Origin: Metridium senile
Lineage: Eukaryota > Cnidaria > Anthozoa > Actiniaria > Metridiidae
Assembly (NCBI GenBank): GCA_949775045.1
Contig: OX459103.1
Location: forward strand, 15,860,807-15,924,806
Direction: 5' to 3'
Length of the DNA: 64,000 nt
Shown: positions 21,609 to 32,384 of the stretch, piece after piece
Position numbering within the stretch: position 1 is the first letter of the stretch
Layout: each line of letters begins with the position of its first letter
The notes under the pieces: model-generated
The model's input: the letters and a program-made list of their open reading frames with translations, nothing else
Databases searched by the model: none
What the model was told of the DNA's origin: nothing
Made by a program: the position numbers and the translations under genes

Positions 21609-22240
21609 TTGCCGGGCAATAAGGACATTGAGTGGGTATCAGTCTATCAAAGAGTGTATAGCTTAACAAATAATTTTAGATTAAGAGAATTCCAATATAA
21701 GATACTGAATATCTGTTTATTCTTAAACATGAAGTTATATAAATTTAAAATAGTGGACTCGCCTTTATGCACATTTTGTAAAACATCAAACGAATCTATG
21801 GAACATTTTTTTGTCGAATGTGTAAAATCAAAGGACCTATACTTTAACATTAACCAATTAGTGTCTAAGCAGCGCAAATGTAAAGTTAATACCAGAGCTA
21901 AGTTTTAAAAATGTTCTCATTAATAGGGAGTTCTGAAGACAGTATGGAAGGTTTCTTAAAACAGTTACCTCTGCTTCCTGTCATTAAATATTATCAAATA
22001 AATCTAATACACTATGAAAAAAATCGAATACATCATTGCAAAAAATAACAACAAGCTATACACTCATTTGTAAAAATAAGAGAAAACCCAAAGCTTATTC
22101 ATAATTTAGTCAATATAATTTAATAACGAATTAGCCAAAAAACGTTATATTTAATTTATGTACTTTTTTAGTCTTTTGTAATTGTGTTTATGTAAGTGTA
22201 AAAAACTTTCAAAAAATCAATAAAATATATAAAAAAAACT
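21609..22240 (+). pseudogene. LINE 3' end with zf-RVT-like C-terminus
   Basis: The frame 21609-21908 has no ATG at its beginning (TTG). It reads LREFQYKILNICLFLN, then SPLCTFCKTSNESMEHFFVE, closing with C. This is the CxxC...HxxxxC zinc motif found at the end of many non-LTR retrotransposon reverse transcriptases. A 3' flank of about 300 bp ends in AATAAAATATATAAAAAAAA near 22230, like a LINE tail. It is 5' truncated and so not active. Confidence 0.75.
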
Positions 22241-22894
22241 GTTAACTGTTAACTGTTTATTGTAATTTCTATAGCATCTTTAATCGAAATATATCATTTT
22301 TCGAAGATTCAGCGCGCGGAGAGAGAATCAAAACAAAGCCCTGGAAAAGCCAGTAAAATGTAAGATATTTCTCGCTCTCCTTTTGATTGACATAATGTCA
22401 AAAACCTCATTGGCTATCGATGTAGATGACGCCATCATGTAACGCAACGCACAAAAGGAAAGTTTGTCATTTTAATACACGAGGGGCGGGGATTTCTCAT
22501 TGAAAAAAGTCCCATAAAAGCATGTTAATGGGCAATTCATGAATGGAAATTGATTTAATGTAAGTAAAAAATTGTAATAAATCTCACTGCCTTTTCTTAG
22601 GTTGGTTATCGTTTTCATTCTATGCACTTTTTCATCTTTTTCTCAAATTCAGTCAATAGTTTTGTTCAGACAAAAAAGTGTTCAGAAATGTTTTTGATGG
22701 AAAATACCATTCCCAAACGATAGTGTGAATAGCCTTATTATTATGCCTTTTATTTTTAAGTCATTAAGCTTATTTTGCTTTTGATAACGCCTTGAAAAAG
22801 TGATGTGGCTGAACAGTCGTTTTACGGCCGCTTTTTACCTTCTTTTATTTTCCAAAGTTAGTTAGGATTCCGGATAGAAAAGGTTAAACCTTTT

Positions 22895-23290
22895 TATCGT
22901 ATTAGATATACTAAAAAGTAGTCATGGCAAATCTTCAAAACAAAACAAAAAGTTCATTTGAAATGGAATTAAAAGCCTCAAAAATTATAAGTTCTACCAA
23001 CACAACTGATCGATTTGAAAAGACAAGGATTTTAAAACAAGGTATTTTATTATGAAAAACTTTGTGTAAAACATCATTTTGTTCTGTAAAAAAAACTTAG
23101 AGATTTTCACCAAACCTTATCGTATTGGATTTACTAAAATGACAAATCTTCAAAACAAAACAAAAAGTTATTTTCAAGTGGAATTAAAAGCCTCAAGAAT
23201 AAGTTCTACCAACACAAGATCGATTTGAAAAGACAAGGATTTTAAAACAAGGTATTTTATTATAAAAAACTTTGTGTAAAACATCATTTT
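22895..23290. repeat. tandem duplication, unit about 222 bp
   Basis: Two copies share CAAATCTTCAAAACAAAAC, GGAATTAAAAGCCTCAA and AAAACTTTGTGTAAAACATC. The first starts near 22895 and the second near 23117. No coding content. Confidence 0.8.
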
Positions 23291-23299
23291 CGACTTTGA

Positions 23300-24585
23300 A
23301 GTAAAAACTACTAAAAAAAGCTCGTTTAGTAAGCATAAAATAGTCAATACTGCTAAATATACAGAAGTTATTCAACCAATTTTAAATTGTGTTTGTATTT
23401 CAATTTATCTTTGATGTTTTCCGTTTATGAGGTTTAAAAAGTACATAAATAAACACCTTTCAATCGACCAAAGTACAATTTACACATGCACAAACATCGT
23501 TTCATGTACGGTTTTTATCTCAAAAAGTAAATAAAATGGAGATAAACCTTTTCTCTTTTCTTTCTATAATAAAACAGAGAACGGATTTTTCCTTTTTGAG
23601 GCTTAATTATTGCAAGTTTTGAGGTGTTTTTTTTTTCACGCTCGGTATATCAAATAAGCAGGTTTTTTTCTCTCAAAAACGTGAAACAAATAATAATCTT
23701 GAACTTACTTTATCGGTGATTATTCTCCTGAGGTTTTCTTCTCTTCAATGACATTGATCATATTTTGACGAATAAATGTATGAACTTGAATTTTGATGGT
23801 TTAAACATTGTTCATAGTTCAACTGCCAAGCTTGAAAATCCTTCAAAAAAATGTGCCGAGGGAAGATTTCAAGACAGTTTTCATAACTTAGTTATTTTTT
23901 ACTTTATCAATTTTTTTTTGAATTGCTGTAGTCTTTTAATATTCTTCCACAAAGGTATCTACAAATAGGTTTTCTTGATCTTTTGGAATCAGTCTTTTCT
24001 GCTTTTCTTTAGTATAATTTCTTCGTTTTTGTGTCCTTCGAGTTTATGTTCTTCTTCGGTCAAAACTATCTTTGTTCTTCGAAGTTCATCTTTCTCCGTT
24101 GTTATTTTGTATTAATGTAAGCTCTGCTATTTTGTTGTTGTTTGTTTGACTTTTTTGCGATAAATTAAAAGAACAACTTTGCTTTGTTGATCTAGCGCTA
24201 TTTGGTGCGCGCGTCACTTTCGTTCCCGCCGAAATATAACAACCAATCAGCATCGCGATGGGCGCGGACGTCGGACGTCGGACGTACGCTTGGGATTCCT
24301 GTGTGAAAACCATCGAAAATGGACTCGATGCATTACCATTTTTTCTTAAGTATGGTGCTCCGCTCGCGCGGGCCGAAGGGAGCTCCGCTATGAAACTCCA
24401 ACGTTAGTTCTTCAGTTCATATTTTATTAAACTTGTTAAGATAAAAGTAAATTAAAAGTAAGTTTTATTCATTAATTCATTGTGATGTAAATAAAATCAT
24501 TATATATATTTTGCGGAATATACGTTTTTTATTGATTTGTTTTCGTCCTGGACCTCGAACATGATAGTCCCATCAATGATCATGC
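23300..24585. other. no gene recognised; CpG-richer patch at 24190-24400
   Basis: Mostly AT-rich. 24190-24400 is noticeably richer in CG dinucleotides (GGTGCGCGCGTCAC, GGACGTCGGACGTCGGACG, CCGCTCGCGCGGGCC) and could be an unmethylated promoter or repeat. No linked first exon could be shown. Confidence 0.35.
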
Positions 24586-25476
24586 TTACAGTTTTGTATC
24601 AAATGTCCCATCAACGTCTCGTCGATTCCTAGTGGCTACAGCTTGTGGTTCTATCACTCCGTTTCGGTGGTTTACTAGATTTTGAAGACACCCCATCCTA
24701 CGTAAGATCTCAACCTTGAACTGACGCATGCGTACTACATAGACGATAAAATTGACGAAAGAGTTACCATAATGAAGGCATTTGAGTGAGGCTATTATAT
24801 TTAACAGCGTAGATCTAGGATAATTTATGAAATTCGGGCAAACATTTATATAGACCATTATACACATAAAAGGCATCCAAGCAACCAAACTGATGAGCGT
24901 GACAACAGCCAGCGTGACGGTAAGCTTCTTGTTACTTTGTTGGTTTGCGTGATTTGGAATATTTCTCTTGAATGCCACTTTTATCCATATAAGGAAATAT
25001 GAAATGATGACGATAGAAATTGGACTTAAAAAAAGTATGATTGGGTAAATTGACAACAAAACACTATTGGGAAGGTATGTTGATATTAGGTATTGACACA
25101 GCGAAAACACGAGAGGAAATGCCCACGCTAGACATATCCCAACACCATACTGGACGGTACCCAAAGTACGATGTTTGAAGGGATAATATGTTGCATAGAC
25201 TCGTTCAATTGCTACAACAGCTAGACCAAATAAAGATGCCGTTGCGAGAAAGGTATCCAGTGAAGAATAAATGTTATTCCAACTCCAAACGATGACTGAG
25301 TAAGTATAAATGGGAACAGATACCAAGCCAACAAAGAAATCAGCAACGGCCAGGTTTACTATCAAACAGTATTTACGACAACGTAGACGAGGAGTACTTG
25401 TAAATATCACTATAGCAATGACGTTGACTGTTACTATGACAACTGCTTCTGCTATGAGAATCCAGACTAAGAACAT
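24586..25476 (-). CDS. class A (rhodopsin-like) GPCR, intact copy 1
   Basis: A 296-residue seven-helix protein from the ATG at 25476, with its coding region in one exon. Helix 1 covers residues 1-25 with N18. Helix 2 has NLAVADFFVGL with D46. Helix 3 ends in ERVY (91-94), a DRY variant. Helix 4 has W118, helix 5 has P152, and helix 6 has VAWMPF (199-203) in place of CWxP. Helix 7 has NFIVY (242-246), an NPxxY variant lacking proline. The extracellular N-terminus is almost absent, and I see no obvious helix 3/loop 2 disulphide pair. The tail ends ATRNRRDVDGTFDTKL. The exon starts at acceptor TTTTCAG|GAATAA (25528), and the frame continues upstream of the ATG without another Met. The ligand cannot be told from the sequence. 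Confidence 0.9.
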   Translation of the reverse strand: MFLVWILIAEAVVIVTVNVIAIVIFTSTPRLRCRKYCLIVNLAVADFFVGLVSVPIYTYSVIVWSWNNIYSSLDTFLATASLFGLAVVAIERVYATYYPFKHRTLGTVQYGVGICLAWAFPLVFSLCQYLISTYLPNSVLLSIYPIILFLSPISIVIISYFLIWIKVAFKRNIPNHANQQSNKKLTVTLAVVTLISLVAWMPFMCIMVYINVCPNFINYPRSTLLNIIASLKCLHYGNSFVNFIVYVVRMRQFKVEILRRMGCLQNLVNHRNGVIEPQAVATRNRRDVDGTFDTKL

Positions 25477-25514
25477 TATGGCAGCGTTGTCCTGCAATTG
25501 AGATTGGAAGTCAT
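25476..25514 (-). CDS. 12-codon uORF overlapping the GPCR copy 1 start
   Basis: The first ATG after the splice acceptor opens MTSNLNCRTTLP and stops at TAA. The last base of that TAA is the A of the GPCR ATG (TAATG). The same uORF, with one changed residue, precedes GPCR copy 2, where its TGA overlaps the start (ATGATG). The geometry suits termination-reinitiation control. That it is translated is inference. Confidence 0.5.
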   Translation of the reverse strand: MTSNLNCRTTLP

Positions 25515-25564
25515 TTGACAAATTATTCCTGAAAATGTATAAATAATGTATTAATAATTATTAA

Positions 25565-26461
25565 GAGTGACTGTCAGGAAGAACCAGACATATCGTGGCA
25601 AAAGTCGATTCATCGATTTTGTTCATATTTTGCAGTTCGATACCCTATCATGTTTTAAGAACTCCTGTGAACTTAGTTTAAAAAAATTTAATAATATAAT
25701 ATAATTGGCTTTGTATAAACAAAACGATCCGGATCAAAACCCCGAAAATACATGCATGATTTATATCGAGTTGGAATAAATATTGCTCTAACTACAATAA
25801 GGAATACAAATTGACTCATTGCTGATGTTAAATACGGTTAATACAAGATTGTTGCAAATAGTATTATTGTTTTGACGCTCATTATCGTTGCTAATTATGC
25901 AAAAATGATCGTAAAAAAACAGCCAATTTAGGCAACTTAGATCGACTGTAACAACTTCAAAACATAAAAACCTAGCAATTTTTTTCGGCAGTGTTTTAAG
26001 AAATTATCTTAACTTCACACACAGTGAATATCAAACTATTCCATTATATCGAACATAGTTTAATTCGCGGCTGTTTTGAGGGTATTTTTTAGCTCATGAA
26101 AACTGTGTCCTGAACAAAATTCTGCCAAAAATTCATCGTTAAAGCTACAAGTCTGAAATACGCTATGAGGCATATAGAGATAGCATATTTAAAGATTATT
26201 AGGTTTTTAAGGTTAAATATTATTTGTATTTTGTGCACGAGATCGCCGAGTGGTCTCTATTTCAGAGTCGTCGAATTAGCATATTTGCCTTCTCGCATAA
26301 TAATTCAAATTTCTCCCAAACGAAAACAAATTTTTAAAAACTAAGTGCACAGGAGTGCTTATAACATGATAGGGTATCGAACTACAAAATATGAACAAAA
26401 TCGATGAATCGACTTTTGCCACGATATTTCGAATTTGTCTGGTTCTTCCTGACAGTCACTC
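25565..26461. mobile_element. 897-bp MITE with TTAA target duplication
   Basis: Inverted repeats of about 110 bp start GAGTGACTGTCAGGAAGAAC. TTAA flanks it at 25561-25564 and 26462-26465. The flanks join into sequence that matches the intact intron upstream of GPCR copy 2 (about 44085-44140), so the paralogue shows the site without the element. TTAA targeting suits a piggyBac- or Kolobok-type transposase. It sits 37 bp upstream of the coding exon's acceptor. Confidence 0.88.
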
Positions 26462-26664
26462 TTAAATAACTACGTACTACATATACCTTTCTCCCTAAAA
26501 AAGTAATTATTGTATTGTTAAACTAGCCTACGAAACGCTCTCAGCGATTCGAAAGGCCGCCATTTTAATTCATATGTTTGGAGATCAATTTAGTTTCGTT
26601 TTTCAAGCGATGATGGTCCGTAAAACATCCGAAGATCATGAGAGAGGGTCTAATTATAATGTAA

Positions 26665-27057
26665 AATAATGCCTCAATTTATATAGCGCTATATCTCTCG
26701 AATAGCTCATAGTGCTTTATAGTCTACTAATGTGTATATGGAGGACTTATCGGACTGCTGTAAACCAGCAGTTTACAATCATGAGTGTTGTTAGTGAATG
26801 CCTCGGAGGCCTGACTGTTGTACCGGGAGACAATCCCCTACTCTTTGCGAACGTAGCACAACAGGATATTTAACATCCACCTTATATAGAATTAGAGTGA
26901 AAGTAGACAGGACCTCAGGCTTTACGTCTTTATCCGAGATGACGAGGCACATAGAGAGTAAAGTGTCTTGCCCAAGGACACAACGCAATCGCCCGGGCCC
27001 GGAATCGAACCCAGACCAGTAGGCCCGATCCACTGACCACTAGACCATCACGCCTCT
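26665..27057 (-). mobile_element. SINE with tRNA-like head
   Basis: On the minus strand it begins GGCGTGATGGTCTAGTGGTC (A box) and has GGGTTCGATTCCGGG (B box). A body follows with TTGGGCAAGACACTTTACTC and a 3' end AGCGCTATATAAATTGAGGC. This is the layout of tRNA-headed animal SINEs whose tail copies an L2/CR1-type LINE. A fragment of the same body lies at 58036-58106. Confidence 0.85.
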
Positions 27058-27542
27058 CGAATTTGCGATGTTGTTATAAATGCACGCGATGCCGTCATAA
27101 CAAATGACGTAATCTATAGTAACGCATATCTCAAACCAGCAGGACGTCAACGTACCAGCAGTGGATTTGTGTGTCAACAATCTCATTTCTTGTTACTTGA
27201 AATCATTTCAAGTAGAGTTTTCAGATTTTTTTTATTTATTTTTTTTACCGATTAGAAGACTTGGTGTTTGTTAATTATATGACGGTTTGTAAAGCAACGA
27301 GAAAATGATCTTGCCAAATGAGATTAGAGCCTCAGCTCTATGTTGATTACAATAACACTAAAAAGCCATATTTGCAACCAGAAACTTATCAGAAACTTAT
27401 TCGTTTGATTTTTTTATTAGCAAGGCGTGATTTCCGTAAAGAAACAGACTGATAACAATAAATCAGTTTTGAGGTATTTAAGTTTTGTATTTTTTGGCTT
27501 CGAAATTTGCATGCCATGTATTTTTTTGGCTACCGTGTACAA

Positions 27543-27700
27543 TTTCAGGTTTGAGTATTTTTGGGGGGTTGCAATATGAAGCTCCATCGGAACCCCAACC
27601 CCCCACCCCCCCTCCCCCGTCATTTTACGTCGCCTGGAATACAAACACTGAATCAAGAAAAAACCCTGATGTCCGAAGTAGTTCTCAGTTCCAACTCTGG
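27543..27700 (+). other. conserved open segment upstream of GPCR copy 1
   Basis: After CAATTTCAG the plus strand reads SGLSIFGGLQYEAPSEP, a Pro-rich gap, YVAWNTNTESR and PDVRSSSQ. The same peptide (YVAWDTNTESR, PDVRSGS) is open at 44153-44310 upstream of GPCR copy 2, with indels that keep the frame. It is divergent to the GPCRs. It could be an exon or just young duplicated DNA; I do not recognise a domain. Confidence 0.35.
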
Positions 27701-28040
27701 CTCTCCATATGAAACTTATCCCATGCATTTGCTTGTGTCAAGTTGTGAAGGTCACGCCAACAACAGCGTCTAGATCTCACTGTAGAACACGCACATTTTG
27801 AAGCCTTTTGCTCATTTACTCAGAAAGCTTTCAATATTAACCAAATGTACCAACGGTTTTAAAAAGATTAACATTAAAGCTTTCAGGAACCTCTATTTAT
27901 TAATAAAAATAAGTAAAATTCAGGGGGTCAAAATTCGATTTTCTTCACCAAAGTAACGCAATATTATACAAGGTGATTTCGGATCATTTCATCACCTAGT
28001 GGAAAATAATAGGCATTTATTCGTTTGTGCATTCACTAAC

Positions 28041-29803
28041 CATGAGCGATAGGATACATGAAGTTCGTGAACGAAGACATAATTTGCTTAAAACTAATAT
28101 AGAACATATACTAAAGTATGAGTAAATGAACTATTTACCTGTAGCTTGACTTTATTCCTTTTATCGTCCTCGAATTGTATTTTAAAAATGGCGCCTTCAA
28201 TAAATTTAATTTTATACAGGCCTAGTCTCTCACGGACATTCGCCCGTCGAAACTATATCTACACTGGGTAGGAAGTCCATCAAGGTTGCCATGATACATC
28301 CAATCACACAGCTCTTATAACAAAAGGCTATTGTTTAGGCTTTCGTACCATGCTTGTAAGACAAAAATTACGACTCTCTTATCCCCGAATGGTCATAAAT
28401 TGACAGCAAACTACTTTCTTGAGGGGGAGGGTTGTAATTTTTACAGGGGAGGACTAAAGTTTTTGTATGATACTTCCGCTGCTGTTCCCGGCTCTATTAA
28501 CAACAAATATGCTAAAAGAATAGGTAAAATGCTCTCAAAGAATGCTTAAATTTAGCGCTATCTAATTCATTCGGGTGAAGCTAGTATAGGAAAATTATTT
28601 TTTTGCTGTTACTAAACGTGCACAGAAATGTGTTGTAAAGGAAAATACGAGAAGGTGAATCATGATTAATGATGATATTTGTTTTTCTGGTTATGAACTA
28701 TAGTCATCATCTAGCTACGAATGTACAGAATGCAAATTTTGTACAAACTAATCAAGAGTGAGACTCAGAGGCACTGATTGTTCATCCAGGCTTTGTTTAG
28801 TGTTTTCTATGAACAATACAGTAGTTTCACATAAACCGCTTCTTGAATGCTAATGTGTTTCTTATATTCTAATTAGGTCGTTGACAAGAAATATAACGAA
28901 TTCACGTGCATACGTTGTTACAATATAAAAAACCGTCAACTTTAGAAAGAAAGACGTTAATTGTGTTTACATTGTAACAACGTATGCACGTTATATTTGT
29001 TGTCAACGCTCATTAGCATAGAACAAACACATAAGCATACAATAAGCGGCTTATGTGAAACTACTCTAATGCCTCAGATATCATTCTTTTCTGATAGGTC
29101 TTATAATTAGAAACAAGAATTTCTTACTCCATTGAATTATTTCGTAACACGAACTTGCATTCTGTAGTACGTTATCTGGAAAAACATATTTTTCATCTCA
29201 TGTATTTTTCTTTTTTTTTTATAAAATTGTTAAAAAAAGACACTATTAAATGTGCAGTTCTCAAAGTAACAACAGCTCCTCGACATTTTATAATTGCGTC
29301 GTCTGGTCGTAAAATAATATAGAAAATATAAATGTAAAAACCATAAACTATTTTGAAGCATAGCTCTCGGCGGTGGCTCTTGCTACAATAAACTGAATTT
29401 TGCAAATATTATGATTCCGCGGTCATTGAAAACTTGTGCCTTACCCCACCCTAGAACATTGCATGGCACATTGCCTTATATGGAAGATTGCATAGCAAAG
29501 TTCTTACAGCATAGCACGAAAGCCGAGTTAAGACTTCCTACCCAGTGTAGTTATAGCTTCGAGGGGCGAATGTATGACGTATACGCTTATAGTCCGTTTG
29601 AGACTAGGCCTGTATAAAATTAAATCAGTATTGTAGCCGCCATATTTAAAATACAACTCGAAGGACTTCGAAGGAATAGAGTCAAACACCCGGGGTCAAA
29701 CAACAGTAAGTAGTTCATTTATTCATACTTTTTATATGTTCTATATTAGTTTTGAAGCAAATAATGTCTTCGTTCACGAACTCCATGTATCCTATCGCTC
29801 ATG
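28041..29803. mobile_element. 1,763-bp DNA transposon, 7-bp target duplication, about 270-bp TIRs
   Basis: It is flanked by CACTAAC at 28034-28040 and 29804-29810. The ends read CATGAGCGATAGGATACATG and its complement, and pairing continues inward for about 270 bp on each side. It has no transposase ORF. The ends match those of the 324-bp element at 60953-61276, which also has a 7-bp duplication, so the two are one family. A smaller palindromic element (28828-29067) sits inside. Confidence 0.9.
28828..29067. mobile_element. nested palindromic MITE, about 240 bp
   Basis: AGTAGTTTCACATAA...GCATACGTTGTTACAAT and its near-complement fold back over almost the whole length. A half-copy of the same family, with CGGCTTATGTGAAACTACTC, lies at about 58570-58700. 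It is inserted in the middle of the 1,763-bp element. Confidence 0.8.
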
Positions 29804-29891
29804 CACTAACTGCAATTGTACTACCACTTTTGAAAAGAGCTTGAAATTTCCTTTATTTTCATATAAAATTCGTCTATTTTTATGCCGTTTG

Positions 29892-29908
29892 GGGGGGGGG
29901 GGGGGGGG
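29892..29908. repeat. G homopolymer run
   Basis: A run of about 18 G just after the right end of the 1,763-bp element. I see no matching second end. Confidence 0.7.
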
Positions 29909-29997
29909 TCAAATCGCCGGCGAAGTTAGAAAATATATCTACATAGTACTCTGTGGCTGAGTTAACTCAACAAAATGACCTCCTTACTGACATGTGT

Positions 29998-30070
29998 GGC
30001 TTCATAGCTCAGACGGTAGAGCATTCCACCGGTTCCGCAAAGGTCATGGGTTCAAATCCCTGGGAAACCT
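29998..30070 (+). repeat. tRNA-like SINE head
   Basis: GGCTTCATAGCTCAGACGG with an A box, an anticodon-loop-like CCGGTTC, and CATGGGTTCAAATCCC as B box. The acceptor stem pairs only partly (about 5 of 7), so a tRNA-derived SINE head fits better than a working tRNA gene. 30071-30680 shows nothing else I can support. Confidence 0.7.
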
Positions 30071-30189
30071 AGAAATCTTTTTTCGGTCTTCTATAATTGC
30101 AATTACAACGGGGTAAAGTTTTTGGTCTTGTGTTTTCTTTTCTCTTTTCCTTTGAAGAATTGACCCGGCCCGATAATTCTTCTTTTATA

Positions 30190-31385
30190 TAACGATTACA
30201 CGGTTGGAAATTAGCGCTCTGTTTTGGGCAAGACTATTGTCCCTAGTTACCAGTCCCCTATTTTAATAGTTTTCTCGGCCAGCGGGATTTTTTGAATTCT
30301 GACCGGGTGTCCTTTGTGCTTCATGGACGATTACGGGAGACTGGTGCCTAGAATGTTTATATACGCCAAAGATTCATTTTCGCCGGTTTTCAAGGTTTAT
30401 TTTGGTATATAATACTGCTATATTTTGCTTTTTTCACCAAAAACACCTTGATTGAACATCAGAGCCGATTCTAATGGCCAACAGGGTTTTTTAGATCGTT
30501 TTCCCCTCAAATTCGGAAAGTATTTACGGATAAAATAGCTATGTTTTGATCAAAGGGAAACCATAGAACCACAATAGAGGCATTATAGGTATACAAGATA
30601 AGTCTAAACTAGTCAATTTATCGCTTTTTATGAGTGAACAATTGTCACAAAGTTTGCCGTGATCAAGATCGGACCTGATAACTTCTTTGATGGGGAGCAA
30701 GAAGAGAAGAGCTGCTCGAAGGTCGCTGGCGACTTCACAGAAGCAAAGATTTCCGATTGGAGATCTAGCTCGAAAAACAGCAAATCTTCGTCAAGAATTT
30801 CTATCTAAGTCCAAAGAACATTCAACGCTGAGGAAAAGAGTGGTTAGGATAAAAAGAAAGGTACATAAAATAGGCAAATTTAATGCAAAACAAAAGCCTA
30901 ATTCGTACAAACTTAGTGAAGTTATTATTATTATTATTAAGTATTCCACTACACTGTTGTCATGGTACTGTTATTCAATTTCAAAATGTTATATAAAATA
31001 ATATTTTTGTAATCCTTTATTCTATTGCAATATTATTATGTAGAAAGGCTTCTTTATCGAGATCATTTGTCTTTGCAGTAAAGTATAAACTGGAATTAGT
31101 TCGTGTCTGTGGCGGTACCGTATCGAGCCGTAATTTGACTTTACCACTGATTCAGAAACCGACTGAAGCCTCCCTATGTCTTTGAAATATCACTCAGAGT
31201 ATGGGTATTGTTAGTTAGTCTGAAAAGTTCGTGTTTTTCCCTCTTCAATGCAGATATTATTGATTGAAGGACAACCTCCTCACTATTGGCGGCCATCTTG
31301 TTTTTAATAAACTTAGTCCCAGGCCCTGCGCGGCATTTTGAAAGTTTGCCCAAAATAGAGCGAAAATTTCCAACCGTGTTAGGTA
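30190..31385. mobile_element. region bounded by a 37-bp inverted repeat
   Basis: CACGGTTGGAAATTAGCGCTC at the left pairs with a near-complement ending CCAACCGTG at about 31375. Two short unrelated frames lie inside or at its edge (30690 plus, 31419 minus). It may be a decayed element, but no target duplication was found. Confidence 0.4.
30690..30868 (+). CDS. small basic ORF, possible exon
   Basis: ATG at 30690 reads MGSKKRRAARRSLATSQ, then IGDLARKTANLRQEF and KEHSTLRKRVVRIKRK, a strongly basic, helix-prone peptide. A donor-like AAAG|GTACAT follows at about 30861. No family recognised. It could be a first exon or chance. Confidence 0.25.
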
Positions 31386-31419
31386 CCTTTCTTTCTCGCC
31401 TTAGCATTTCACAAGCCAT
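31177..31419 (-). CDS. short ORF of unknown function
   Basis: ATG at 31419 reads MACEMLRRERK. A second in-frame ATG in AAGATGGCCGCC context gives MAANSEEVVLQSIISALKRE. A possible donor (AAAG|GTACCT) sits early in the frame. The inverted repeat of the 30190-31385 block overlaps it, so it may be transposon-derived. Confidence 0.25.
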
Positions 31420-31558
31420 GTTTACATGATTTCAGTTGTCCGCGGCAGCCTGGATCCTAGTTATAGAGCAAAAGTTCAAATTTGTAGGCAATGAGTTTGA
31501 TATGCTCTATATCCTTTATGCTCTTGTTTGTATAACCAATGCGAACTCTTTTTAACTA

Positions 31559-31741
31559 CAGTGGAACCTCGTTAATCCGGCCAACGTAGGGACAGCCACA
31601 AGTGGTCTTATTAACAAGGTGGCCATACTAAGCATGTAAATTTTATAAAAAATGTATGGACATGTATTTCGTCGGGACCTAAAAAACTGGCCGCAATAAC
31701 GGGGTTGGCCGTTTTAAGCGGTTGGCCGTAAGGCGAGGTTT
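31559..31741. mobile_element. pogo/Tigger-like MITE fragment
   Basis: It starts TA-CAGTGGAACCTCGTTAATC and contains several GGTTGGCCGT and GGCCGCAATAACGGGG motifs, closing with GCGAGGTTTT. CAGTGGAACCTCGTTAA is the typical tip of pogo/Tigger-type elements. A second, shorter copy lies at 32095-32176. Confidence 0.75.
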
Positions 31742-32094
31742 TCCTTTATTTGAAATCTTGTGGGAAAATTACTCTTTTTCTTTTACATCTATCAAACGTT
31801 CCAGAAACCATCTAGAACAACACTGTACGGCGCTTTTAGATAAGTATGCAATATATTACTTGCAAACGAACAAAATGCAATTACTGAAAGTAATTGCTAG
31901 AAATATCATAACAACAAAGGATAGCACGGTGGTCCATATGGTGACATTTTTTTTTTCCAATATAAAATATAATAACCTGTGTATATATATATACTAAATA
32001 GATACAGCCGTTTTAAAGAATGTTGCATTGCGAATACTGAATAATGTATTCCAAACCAAAATCCACTGTACATCTTATAAAGTTGTTTGATATA

Positions 32095-32176
32095 CAGTAG
32101 AACCTCGTAAATCCGGCCAACGAAGAGACAGCCACAAGTGTCCGTATTAACGGGTTGGCCGTATTAAGCGGGTTCA
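32095..32176. mobile_element. second pogo/Tigger-like fragment
   Basis: TA-CAGTAGAACCTCGTAAATC followed by CCGGCCAACGAAGAGACAGC and GGGTTGGCCGTATTAAGCGG. It resembles the first 90 bp of the copy at 31559. Confidence 0.7.
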
Positions 32177-32384
32177 TTTTGTAGAAAATGTATGCCTGTA
32201 ATTTTTATGGAGCCAATCTGGTTTAGCTTTTTGAAACTAGAATTATTTTAGCCTTATGAGGGACCAAAATAGCTCTTACATGCTATTTAAGCCCCAAATT
32301 AAAAGAGTCGTTTTGGCATAGTTATATTAAAGGCAAATATACTCTTATATTGGTAAAGTCAGTTGTTTTACTGTGTGATTATCG

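Noticed and set aside
29998..30070. functional tRNA gene
   Set aside because: A and B boxes are good but the acceptor and anticodon stems pair poorly. The same holds for 10896-10962 and 41878-41948. SINE heads fit better.
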